64,000 nucleotides of DNA from Bettongia penicillata ogilbyi (taxonomy: Eukaryota; Chordata; Mammalia; Diprotodontia; Potoroidae). The stretch is from contig JAJHZJ010000696.1 of NCBI GenBank assembly GCA_023548195.1, positions 62,001 to 126,000 on the forward strand, read 5' to 3'. The notes beneath the pieces are model-generated. The model did not search any database and was not told where the DNA came from. It worked only from the letters and a program-made list of their open reading frames with translations. Of this stretch, positions 54,700-64,000 are shown piece after piece (position 1 is the first letter of the stretch; every line of letters starts with the position of its first letter). The translations under genes and the position numbers were made by a program.

Positions 54700-54970
54700 A
54701 GATTAGAGAGTGAAAGGTAGAGAAAATAAGTTTATTGTTTTTGTTGTTAACTCAAAATTTAAAAAATTCTCAGGGTGTCTATGAACTTAGATGTAAAATA
54801 TATACATCTTTATAGGTACTAGCCTCCCAACACAAATTTATCACTGCCTTCAATTTTCTAAAAAAAAAAAATTGTGAGGGAATCTATTGACTTCCTCAGA
54901 CTTCCAAAGGGCTCTATGACACAAAAAGGCAAAGAATGCCTGATTTGAGAACTCTTAGTTTGGCCCTTCC
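54700..54970. repeat. MITE-like repeat, second copy of the 6.5-kb family
   Basis: TTCTCAGGGTGTCTATGAAC, CTTCCAAAGGGCTCTATGAC and ACAAAAAGGCAAAGAATGCC match the 6.46-6.67 kb family order, with higher divergence. Confidence 0.4.
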
Positions 54971-55119
54971 CAAATGGCACTAAGGGGATTATGGGGAAAA
55001 GAAAAGGTCAGAAACAAGGCCATGGAGAGCTGAATACTTACTTGGAAGATTATCTCTTTGTAGATAGAGAAATTCAGTCACACTGAACAATTTTGCCATG
55101 AATTTCTAGGTGTGTTACA

Positions 55120-55390
55120 GACTTCTTTATGTAACCTCAAAGTCTTTTCTCAATCCTGTCCTCTCAACTCTGGAAGACCATTCTTTTTAATTGATTCTAT
55201 TATTTTGACTTATTCATAATTGTACATAATTGTTTACATATTATCTCCCTCATTAGACTGTGAACACCTTAACAGCAAGGACTGAATTTTTAACATCATT
55301 TTTGGGGGAATTACCTGTCTTTTTATCCCCATCACTTAACACAGTATCTGACATATAGGAGCATAATAAATATTTATTGACTGATTCTCT
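55120..55390 (+). mobile_element. L2 LINE 3' end
   Basis: TAATTGTTTACATATTATCT, CATTAGACTGTGAACACC, TCCCCATCACTTAACACAGT and GCATAATAAATATTTATTGA make up the L2 terminus. Confidence 0.85.
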
Positions 55391-56584
55391 ATCTCACTCC
55401 CCAAAGTAGTGATATTCAACTTTCTTCTCTCTTGTCAAGGTTCCTACCTCTTCCTACCCTTTCTTGGGTTAGGGAGAATTTGCTGATAAACTTTGTTGAT
55501 AAACCTTCTGCAAATTTTCTCTTGCAATGACTAAGTGAAAGGTCCTAGCTCAGCTAAGTCTCCTAACATACATACCAATGAAGATGAAAGGAAACCAAAT
55601 AATACAGCGATTAATAGAGTGGTAAAATAAGATAAAGCTTCTCCATCTAGTCTAAATCTGCATAAGAAATCCAGGAACCTGTGGGTACCCTGGACAGAGA
55701 CTCTCTAGAAGTCATGAAATGAGCCTGACCTCTGGTAAATGGGACCTGAGATTTCTGTAAATGTTCTGAGAACAAGCATGTGGTGGGGGCTAAGGGGGAG
55801 GGGTGTTGAAACCAATGCAAACTCTGACAAATAGAGCTTAAAGACAGGGGAATTTCAGCTCTGCCTTTCAGAGCCATAGTGCAAGAAAACGACAGTATAT
55901 CACATAGCAAGGAGCTGCAGTATCTCTACCTGGCACATAAGAATACAGGATCTTAGCTCTACAACTCAAAGTGACCTCTGAGGCCATGTAGTGGGGGATT
56001 CTGACTTGTCTGAAAGTCATAAAGATAACAATCCCTTAACAGATGCTTGGTGAATTTAATTACATAAAGTGATAACAGTGTTATGTCAGGATTGAGTTTT
56101 TGTGTGTGAGCCAAAGAAGATAATTCTATTTTCATACTTAGAGAGAGCAAATGATGAAAATCTCACTAAAAATACTTCAGCATGGATACCAATCAGACAC
56201 TGACAATTATGAGAAGGCTGAGAACAGGAGTTATCTATGGTAGTTGAGGCTAATATTTTGCATTTCCCTTCATTTCCATCCTTCCATACCCAAAATACAT
56301 TTCTGCTCTCTCCTAGCATAATGAGATGTGGATTGTACTCTACCATGTAATCACATTCTCCTGTTACCTGGGGGCATTCCATCAGAGAATCCTAGTTGCT
56401 TTGTCTATACCTGGCATTTACTTGACTTGTGCCTTCACACAATCTGGCCTGTAATGTTCTCCTTCTCTACCTCCATTTCTTGGAAAACATAGTTCCCTTG
56501 ACAGCATGACTCATGTCATCTCCAAGTCTTTTCTAACCCTCCTCCCCACTTAAGTTATGTTTTAAAAAAGAGGAAAATGAAGGT
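55391..56584. other. Unassigned intergenic DNA, L2-like piece at 56480-56560
   Basis: No gene found. Overlapping minus frames at 55.65-56.38 kb lack recognisable domains. CATGTCATCTCCAAGTCTTT at about 56513 may be L2. Confidence 0.4.
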
Positions 56585-56757
56585 GGTGGATCAAGTATTT
56601 TTGCCCCCATTTTAAAAAGGGAGTAAGTAAGGCTGAGAAAGGTTAGGTAAGTCCTCTAGCAACACACAGCTAATTAGTAGAAGATGGAGGATTTGAATTG
56701 AGGTATTCTCGACTGAAAGTTGAACTCTTTATCAATAAGCCACCTATCTGCCTTGTA
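56585..56757 (-). mobile_element. MIR-family SINE
   Basis: CACACAGCTAATTAGTAGAA, GGAGGATTTGAATTGAGGTA and ATCAATAAGCCACCTATCTG, the reverse complement of a MIR-type element. Confidence 0.75.
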
Positions 56758-57204
56758 TAAAGGCCTGGAAAGCAAACGTTGTATTAATTTGGGTCTTGAA
56801 TTGCCCTATCCTCTGTTTTATTCCTGTCTCATAATAGAAGCTCAACATGTTCCTTAAATGAATTAGATAATGAAGAACCAATTATAGCTGGAGTTTGATG
56901 CCTAATTTTCTCCAGTTACAGAAATCCATTTAAATCTTATTCATACTTAAATAATAGCAATTTATTTTAGGAAAATTCTCAGTTTTTTTTTCTCATTACT
57001 TCTCAGCATCTTAGTGGGGGAGTGATGGAACATCAGAGCTGTCTATTGTCACTTTAGAGAAGCAGCTCATTAAATGGGGTGGAAACACAATCTGGTTTCA
57101 TTGACTGGTTTTCTTCTTACTTGTCATGTGCTGTCCATCTGTGCTTTAATATCAAAATAAAACATAAAAATAATATCAAAATTTGACATCAAAATAAAAA
57201 AGTG
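56758..57204. other. L2-like trace then unassigned
   Basis: CTGTCTCATAATAGAAGCTC then AACATGTTCCTTAAATG at 56825-56865 weakly matches the L2 3' end. The remainder is unassigned. Confidence 0.4.
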
Positions 57205-57340
57205 ATGGATGAGAGAGACAGAGATGTCAGACATAAAAGGAGATAGAGCAATAGAGAGATAAGGACAGAGAGAGAAAAAAGGTGGGGAGGGAGGAAGAGA
57301 GAGGGAGTAAGGGAGAGAAGGGACAGGGGGAGGGAAGGAA
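57205..57340. repeat. GA-rich purine tract
   Basis: AGAGAGACAGAGATGTCAGA to GGGGAGGGAAGG. Low-complexity purine strand. Confidence 0.85.
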
Positions 57341-57850
57341 TCATGGTAAATGAATATGATGGAATACTATGGTGCTGTAAGAGATAAAAACATATTTGTT
57401 ATTGTTCAGTCATATCCAACTCTTTGTGACCCCATTTAGAATTTTCTTGGCAAAGATACTAGAATGGTTTGCCATTTCCTTCTCCAACTCACCAGGCAAA
57501 TAGGGTTAAAGGTGACACAGCTAGTTAAGTGCCTGAGGTCAAATTTGAACTCAGGTCTTCCTGACTCCAGGCCTGGCACTGAATCCATTGTATCATCTAG
57601 CTGCCCCAGGAAAACATAAATGAAGATGTACAAAAGGTTCATATACGTGAAGTGAACATATAAAGAATGATGACAGTATTTTAATTGATCAGCTGTTAAA
57701 AGACTTAGCAACTCTGACCAATGCTATGATTGACAGCTGCAAAGGACTCACAATAAAATAATTCAGTCAACCTACAGATAGAGAAATGATGTCCTCAGAT
57801 TGCAGATGGAAGCATATTTTTTCTTTTTTTTCTTGAACATAATTAACTCC
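57341..57850 (+). mobile_element. L1 LINE 3' end, split by a SINE
   Basis: ATGGAATACTATGGTGCTGT before, and GAAGTGAACATATAAAGAAT with GTTAAAAGACTTAGCAACTC after, the SINE at 57395-57610. Removing one AAAACATA copy and the SINE restores a continuous L1 3' UTR. Confidence 0.8.
57395..57610 (-). mobile_element. Marsupial tRNA-head SINE with clean target-site duplication
   Basis: GTTATTGTTCAGTCATATCC, GGCAAAGATACTAGAATGGT, CACAGCTAGTTAAGTGCCTG and CATCTAGCTGCCCC in reverse-complement order, full length. It is flanked by AAAACATA at 57387-57394 and 57611-57618. Confidence 0.95.
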
Positions 57851-57854
57851 AATA

Positions 57855-58500
57855 TTCACTGAAGAAAAGAACTCCCCTAAAACAGAATTGATTAAATGGA
57901 AAAAGAGGTACAAAAGCTCAATGAAAAAAATAATTCCTTAAACATTAGGATTGGGCAAGTGAAAGTTAACAACTCCATGACATATCAAGAAACAATAAAG
58001 GAAAGTCAAAAGGATTTTAAAATAGAAGAAATAGTGGAATATTAGAAAATCAACTGCTTTGGAAAGTAGATTGAGGAAGCACAGTTGCAGAATTATTGGA
58101 CTATCTCAAAGCAATGATTTTTTAAAAAAAGAACCTAAACTTCATATTTTAAAAATTACCAAGGAAAATTGTCCCCCTATCTTAGTTCCAGAGAGCATAA
58201 TAGAAATGAAAATAACCCATACAATCCTTAAAGAGATCCCAAAATGAAATCTCCCAAGATTATTATAGCCAAATGCCAGAACTCCCAAGTTAAGGAGCAA
58301 ATATTTCAAGCAACAAGAAAGAAACCACTTAAAAATCATAGAGTCAGTCAGGATCACACAAGATTTATCACCTTCCATATTAAAGGAGCAGAGGAGTTAC
58401 AGAGACAAAGACTACACTAAAAATAACCTACTGGCAAAACTAAGTGTAATCCTTCAGAGGAAAAAATGGATATTTAATGATGTATGGGTCAGTTAGAAGA
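57855..58500 (+). pseudogene. L1/HAL1 ORF1 fragment, decayed
   Basis: Coiled-coil end (AGCTCAATGAAAAAAATAA), an RKHSCRIIGLSQ-like block (counterpart of RRDNLKIMGL, about 58070), TKENCPPILVPES (about 58160) and a TILKEIPK block. A C-terminal part ends near 58490. At least three frames are needed to read it. No UTR of the HAL1 type follows, so L1 versus HAL1 is open. Confidence 0.75.
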
Positions 58501-58594
58501 TGTCCATTTTGTCTTCTAATTTTAGTTGTATTGTTTTTGTTTATGAAAAAACTTAATTTTATGTAATAAAAATTGTAACTTTAACTGCAGCTCT

Positions 58595-59100
58595 GACTAG
58601 GATAGTGACTCAATCAATGAACTCCTGTCTCTCCCTTTTTGTCGAGGATCAAATATAAATTTCTCTATTTAGTTTTTAAAGCTCTCCACAATCTTGCCTT
58701 AACGTATATAAATCATTATAATTTCTTTGATCTCATCTTCATTTTTTATTATCAATAAAAAGGTATGGACTGGACCCATGATTTCACTATAAAAAGTAAT
58801 TTCCTCTGGCTGACCCCATGCCTTGGATACTCATCCATTTCCTCTCTGTCTTTTAGTTTCTCTGGCTCCCTCTAGGTTCCAGCTAAAATTTCACTTTCTA
58901 CCCAGATTGCCCCCAGTCCCTATCAGTTGTTGATTATTTCCTATTAATCCCATATATGTCTTCTTGGTACATGTTTGTTTAAATGTTATCTCCCCATCAA
59001 ATAGCGAGTTCCTCGATATAAGAGACTGTCATTTGCTATCCTTTGTATCCTTTACTTAACACGATGCCTGTCCCATAAAATTGTTGACTGACTGATTCCC
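58595..59100 (+). mobile_element. L2 LINE 3' end
   Basis: TTAAAGCTCTCCACAATCTT, CATCAAATAGCGAGTTCCTC and CGATGCCTGTCCCATAAAAT follow the L2 order. Confidence 0.8.
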
Positions 59101-59582
59101 AGTGCAATCAAAGTGTAACTCTTTTACTGAATCCAAATTTTACAGAACAAATCCCCTTAATAAAAAGATTTATTCTATAAAACTTGGAATCAGTCAAAAG
59201 ACCACATCCATGAACTTAAAAAGCCACATATGGCCTTGAAGTCTCAGGTCCCTCACCCCTAGTAGAGTTACATTCAGAGCTATCTGTCAGCATGGTGGCC
59301 ACTAGGTGATGGGTTGCTGCTAGTTTTTTTTTTTTTTTTTCAGACTCAAGAACAATAGAAGTTATTCTATTATACTGAAAAGGGATCACAATGAGTATCA
59401 TGGAAAGGTCACTCTCACTGATGAAATCATAAATATTTTAGGTACAGTTACAAAAAGGACAACTTTTTCATATTGGTCTAGTATATCTTCATTCACCACT
59501 CTCTAAAAAGTGTTTCTCACTCCCACATAAAATAAAAGAATATTTAAAGGATATTTTTCATTTTACAAAAATCAGATACAGG
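59101..59582. other. Unassigned, T16 run at 59325-59341
   Basis: Contains a long T run, possibly the tail of an unidentified minus-strand insertion. No other identity. Confidence 0.35.
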
Positions 59583-59765
59583 CTGTGTAGTGTAGTGGAG
59601 AAAAGAAATCAATATTCAAATTCCAACTTTCCTACCTAGTACCTGTATGACTTTGTGCAAGTCCTTCACCTCTTTTAGATTCAGTCTCCTCCTTTGTAAG
59701 ACTATAGGATTGGATTATATGACTTCTAACACCCTTCCTATCTATATATACATGATTCTAGTTAT
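59583..59765 (+). mobile_element. MIR-type SINE
   Basis: TGTGTAGTGTAGTGGAGAAA, TTTGTGCAAGTCCTTCACCT, GATTGGATTATATGACTTCT and a final TACATGATTCTA. Confidence 0.8.
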
Positions 59766-60539
59766 TTGTCCACTTAATACAGCTATTTATTACTGTCACT
59801 TACCATCTCAGGAATCCAGTAATCTCTTTAAAATTACAAATTCCAGAGAATGTGCTAACTTGTACCAGTAGGAATTCCTCCACTGAAAGTTTCCTATATG
59901 AATGAAATCATAGATTCAATTTCTATCTCTGTTATTACACACAAAACATCAGTCACCACACCTAAATCTGAAAAGCCTAGTATTGCTCAGAGACCATAAA
60001 AGCTCTGCTAAGTTCACTGCAGTTTAAACAGAGATTCAAAGTTCCAAACATCTGTGATTCCTATTGGAATTGTAGCCAGAATAATTGAAACTTCAGACAA
60101 TAAAATTTCCTCTAGGAATTATTTTGCAAGTATTAATATCATTGGCAAAGGCTAGAGGCAGAAAATAAACAGGATAATGATTTATTTGGTTGGGGGATAT
60201 CAAAATGTTAATGATTAGTTCTTTATCAGTCGTACATCCCTAACACCATCTAAAAAGCAATATCACATTGCACTTGGAAAAATTATGCATTTAAGTTAAA
60301 AAATTAAGAAAAGTCAAAAAACCCCCCAAACTCATTATTTTTATTACTTAAGATTGGTTACAACTTCAATAATTTTCACATGTGAATACATATATACTAA
60401 TGATTGTGCTCAAAGTCTCAAGTGAATGTGTTCTTCTGTAATGTGACTAGAATGTCCAATATGAAGGCATGATATATGCCTCTTCCAACTCTAATGATTT
60501 TTTATTGGCTATAGTAGCTTTCCACATACTAGATCTGTT
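59766..60539. other. Unassigned intergenic DNA
   Basis: No gene, repeat or RNA recognised. Confidence 0.4.
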
Positions 60540-60640
60540 CATCAGTCAATAAGCATCTATTAAGCACTTACTATTTGTTAGACACTGGGAATGCAAATGA
60601 AAAACAGGGCGTGTAACATCTCATGGGAGAAGATGACCCA
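60540..60640 (+). repeat. Start of the common old interspersed repeat
   Basis: CATCAGTCAATAAGCATCTA, TAAGCACTTACTATTTGTTA and GACACTGGGAATGCAAATGA. Confidence 0.55.
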
Positions 60641-61285
60641 CAAGAACTGGGGCAGGATTAAAAACAGTCCATTAAAGTGCAGTTGGTTGAGAAATCAAGA
60701 GGCTGACCTGAGCAACCTCTTTAATTGGAAGTTCAGAGAGGAGCTCTTTACTCAGGCAAGGATATTGAAGAGGAGCTGGTACCAAGGCTCATTCCTGAGC
60801 ACAATGATGAATCAAAACTAGAACAAAGAATGCAATAAACAATTCAAGCTATATGACAAACTTTGTTTCTGAGATTTGAAAAGCAAAGAAATCAGAGGAA
60901 AAACAACTACCCCCACCATATCTGGAATAATGAAAGCTCAAGTTGGATGAAAAAAGGAACAGAAATGTTGAAGAAATTGATACTAGTTTCTCTAAAGTTA
61001 TAAAGTAGCAGGGCCTGACAAGAATAATAACTTGCACCAATATTTCACAATGAAGCAGGAATTACTAGAACACTTCACCACCTTTTTCTTCAACCCCCGT
61101 CTGATTCCACTTTTCTTAACTGAAGTCATCAAATGTCAGCTGTCTGAAGATAACAATGTCAATAATCTTTCCAAATGTAGGTCATGTCTTGTTATACATG
61201 CTATATAAAAACATTTACAGATGTACAGATTTTTTTATTCACTACAAGAATCTACCGATACTTTCAAAAAAACCCTTGGATTGGA
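60641..61285. other. Unassigned DNA
   Basis: A 76-codon plus frame at 60591-60821 has no recognised domain. Nothing else is supported. Confidence 0.35.
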
Positions 61286-61902
61286 AAAACACTCATGAAA
61301 ATACCTCAGGAAAAGGTCCCACTTGTACAAAAATATTTATAGCAGCTCTCTTTGTGGTGGCCAAGAACTGGAAATAGAGAGAATGTCCACTAATTGGGGA
61401 ATGGTTGAACAAGTTGTGGTATATGAATGTAATGGAATACTATTGTGCTATAAGAAATCATGAACAGGAGGATTTCAGAGAGACCCTGGAGGATTTATGT
61501 GAACTGATGCTGAGTGAATTGAGCAGAACCAGGAGAACATTGTACACAGTTTGTGAGGACTGTTTCTGGCAGACTTAGCCCTTCACAGAAATGCAAGGAT
61601 CTAAAATATTCCCAAAGGACACTTCCACATCCAAAGAAAGAACTATAGAATCAGAATGCAGAATGAGCAGAATATTTACTCTTGTGTTATGTTTTACTTC
61701 TTCTCATGGTTTCTCCCATTCATTTTAATTCTTCTATGCAGCATGAATAATGTGAAAATGTGGTTAATAAGAACGTGTGTGTAGAACCCATACAAGATTG
61801 CATGCTGTCTCGGTGAGAGACAAAGAAGGGAGGGGGAGAAAAGCTAAGACTTAGGGAAGTGACTGTAGAAAACTGAAAACAAATAAATAAACTTAAAAAA
61901 AA
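61286..61902 (+). mobile_element. L1 LINE, 5'-truncated, with ORF2 end, 3' UTR and A tail
   Basis: The ORF2 C-terminus reads FIAALFVVAKNWK (frame ending at 61377). It continues in an adjacent frame with a GEWLNKLWYMNVMEYYCAIR block, then SRTRRTLYTV near 61530. A complete 3' UTR follows with AATAAATAAACTTAAAAAAA at the tail. This 3' UTR differs from the polypurine type at 28.9-29.8 kb and in HAL1, so at least two L1 3' UTR lineages are present. Confidence 0.9.
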
Positions 61903-62044
61903 ATCCCAGGGAGCAAATTATTAGCCATGCAAGAATTATTACATAACCTATTTGAAAGGGCTGTAACATTCATGCCATCTTTTTTTCCCTTGATACATTT
62001 TAATTTTAATCTGTTATTAACAGTTTCTGCATAATTTTCTTTTT
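61903..62044. other. Short unassigned spacer
   Basis: Ends in a T-rich stretch that may be the complement of the next element's A tail. Confidence 0.4.
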
Positions 62045-64000
62045 TTTCTTTTATTAATTTACTTATTTTTAGTTTTGGACATTCACTTCCATAAGATTTT
62101 GAGTTCCAAATTTTCTCTCCCATCTTTTTCCCATCCTCCACCCTGAGATTACATGCATTCTGATAACCACTTTCCCTAATCAGCCCTCCCTTTTATCATC
62201 CCCCCTCTTATCACTTTCCCCTTTACTTTCTTGAAGGGCAAGATAGATTTTTATACCCCATTGTCTGTATATCTTATTTCTTATTTGTATGTAAAAGCAG
62301 TTTTTCTTAACATTTGTTTTTAAAACTTTGAGTTCCAAATTCTATCCCTTCTTCCCTCCCCACACACCCTCATTGAGAAGACAAACAATTCAATATGGGT
62401 TACACATGTGCAGTTATGCAAAACATTTTCCAAGATAGTCATGTTGTGAAAGAATAACTATATTTCCTTCCATCCTATCCAGCCCCGCTCTTATTCTATT
62501 TTCTCCTTTGACCCTAACCCAATTCAAAAGCTTCTGATTACCTCCTCCCCCAATCTGCCCTCCCTTCTATCATCCCCCACTTATCCCCTTCCACCCTACT
62601 CTCCTGTAGAGTAAGATATCCAATTGATTATGTATGATATTCCCTCCTTAAGGCAAATTTGATGACAGTAAGGTTCACTCATTCTTTCTCACCTCCTACT
62701 TCTTCCCCTCCATCATGAAACCTTTTTCTTGCCTCTTTTATGTGAGATAATTTGCCCTATTCTGTCTATTCCTTTCTCCTTCTCCCAATATATTCCTGTT
62801 TCACTCCTTAATTTTGTTTTTTAGATATCATCTCTTCATAGTCCAGTAACCCTGTGCCATCTATCCATCCATCTATTTTCCCCAACAACCCAGTTACAAA
62901 TATCAACCTTCCATATAGGAATGTAAACAGTTCAACTTTAATAAGTCTGTTATGATTTATCTTTCCTATTTAGATTTGAATGCTTCTCTTAATTCTTGTA
63001 TTTGAAAGTAAAATTTTCTATTCAGCTCTGATCTTTTCATCAAGAATGCTTGGAAGTCCTCTATTTCATTGAATGACCATTTTTCCCCTTAAGAAAGTTT
63101 TGCTTTATTTTGCTTGATTTTAATCCTAGCCCATTTGATCTCCAGAATATCATTTTCCAAGTCTTTCAATCCTGTAATGGAGAAGATGTAAGATCTTGAG
63201 TTATCCTTATTGTATTTCCACAGTATTCAAATTGTTTCATTCAGGCTGCTTGCAATATTTTCTCCTTAACCTGGGATCTCTGGAATTTGGCCACAATATT
63301 CCTAGGAGTTTTCCTTTTAGGATCTATTTAAGGAGAAGATTGATGGATTCTTTCCATTGCTATCTTCTAAAATATCAAGGCAACTTTCCTTGATAATTTC
63401 TTGAAAAAAGATGTCTAGGCTAATTTTTTATCATGTCTTTCAGGTAACACAATAATTTTTAAATTATCTCTATTTTCCAGATCAGTGGTTTTTCAAATGA
63501 GATATCTCACATTGTCTTCTTTTTTCCTTTCTTTTGATTCTGTTTTATAGTTTCTTGATTTGTCATAACGTCACTAGTTTCCATTTGTTCCATTCTAATT
63601 TTGAAGGAATTATTTTCTTCAGTGAGCTCTTGGACCTTCTCTTTCATGTGGCCAATTCTACTTTTTAAGGCATTCTTCTCCTCATTGACTTTTCAAGCTT
63701 CTTTTGCTATTTGGGTTAGTCTCTTTTAGAAGTGTTTTCTTCAGTATTTTTAGCAAACTGTTGACTCAGTTTTCATGATTTTCTTGCATTACTCTCATTT
63801 CCCTTCCCATTTTTTCCTCTACTTCTCTTCCTTGATTTTCAAAATCTTCTGAAGCTAATTCTGAGGCTAATTCATATTTATCTTGGGAGCTTTGATATAG
63901 GAGCTTTGACTTTATTGTCTTCTTCTGGTTGTATATATTGATCTTTTTTGTCACCAAAGTAAGATTCTATACTCTGAGTTTGTTTTTTTACAGTTTACTC
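62045..64000 (-). mobile_element. HAL1-type half-L1 element, 5' end beyond the window
   Basis: Minus orientation. The A-rich 3' end lies near 62045 and the polypurine 3' UTR at 62070-62860 (plus-strand landmarks TTTTGAGTTCCAAATTTTCT, GATAGTCATGTTGTGAAAGA). The spacer (CCATATAGGAATGTAAACAG) is near 62912-62931. ORF1 then starts without any ORF2 between. The copy runs off the window edge. Confidence 0.8.
62985..64000 (-). pseudogene. HAL1 ORF1, partial and decayed
   Basis: The coiled-coil part is visible at 63766-63957 (EVEEKMGREMRVMQENHEN). The C-terminal domain at 63040-63480 has lost frame several times. The equivalent of SPPERD is near 63330 and the EKILQAA region near 63250. The N-terminal ATG would lie beyond 64000, so the protein cannot be judged whole. 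Clearly inactive. Confidence 0.75.

Noticed and set aside
1..64000. CRISPR array, tRNA/rRNA genes, operons, ribosome-binding sites
   Set aside because: No regularly spaced unique-spacer repeats, no cloverleaf beyond SINE tRNA heads, and no dense coding. Composition and repeats are those of vertebrate intergenic DNA.

Overview
The window looks like about 64 kb of intergenic nuclear DNA from a marsupial, probably an opossum-like species. No exon of a conventional host gene, no rRNA or tRNA gene, no CRISPR array and no prokaryotic feature could be supported. The marsupial reading rests on the repeat content: a tRNA-head SINE beginning GGGCAGCTAG (32.35 kb + strand; 57.6 kb, 14.9 kb and 40.35 kb on the - strand), marsupial-type L1 with a C-terminal WLNKLWYMNVMEYY-like ORF2 motif, RTE elements with derived SINEs ending in a GGTCCTCTTCGAGAA tail, half-L1 (HAL1-type) elements, and abundant MIR and L2 relics. 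Family names here come from motif recognition, not a database search.

Layout. 0-20 kb: old low-copy DNA with an L1 fragment (3.4-4.2 kb, -), an L2 split by a probable solo LTR (4.4-6.3 kb), a MITE-like repeat, several SINE/MIR copies, a GGT-rich tract flanked by two SINE relics (14.9-15.0 kb) and many microsatellites. 20.2-26.8 kb: a nested composite. An L1 is interrupted by an RTE that carries its own 5' inversion, with a 9-bp target-site duplication. That RTE is interrupted by a truncated SINE, and the 3' part of the same L1 is interrupted by a solo LTR. 27-35 kb: L2, RTE-derived SINEs and several L1 3' ends in both orientations. 35.6-37.4 kb: an old L1/HAL1 ORF1 region (-). 39-43 kb: MIR relics, a probable minus-strand solo LTR with TATA box and poly(A) signal, and unassigned DNA. 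43.2-48.8 kb: two HAL1-type elements in tail-to-tail orientation with an L1 fragment between them. The second keeps a nearly complete ORF1 with only a few disabling lesions. 48.8-52.2 kb: two decayed Tigger/pogo-type transposase copies. 53.8-58.6 kb: L1 fragments, one split by a SINE with a perfect 8-bp target-site duplication, plus L2. 61.3-64 kb: a 5'-truncated L1 with poly(A) tail, then a third HAL1-type element running off the window end.

The coding potential seen belongs to retrotransposons (L1 ORF1/ORF2, RTE endonuclease-reverse transcriptase) and a DNA transposon, all pseudogenised. I found no coherent new host or mobile system. The most informative structures are the nested L1/RTE/SINE/LTR locus, the full-length RTE with twin-priming-type inversion, and the ORF1-only HAL1 copies that share a 3' UTR with an L1.
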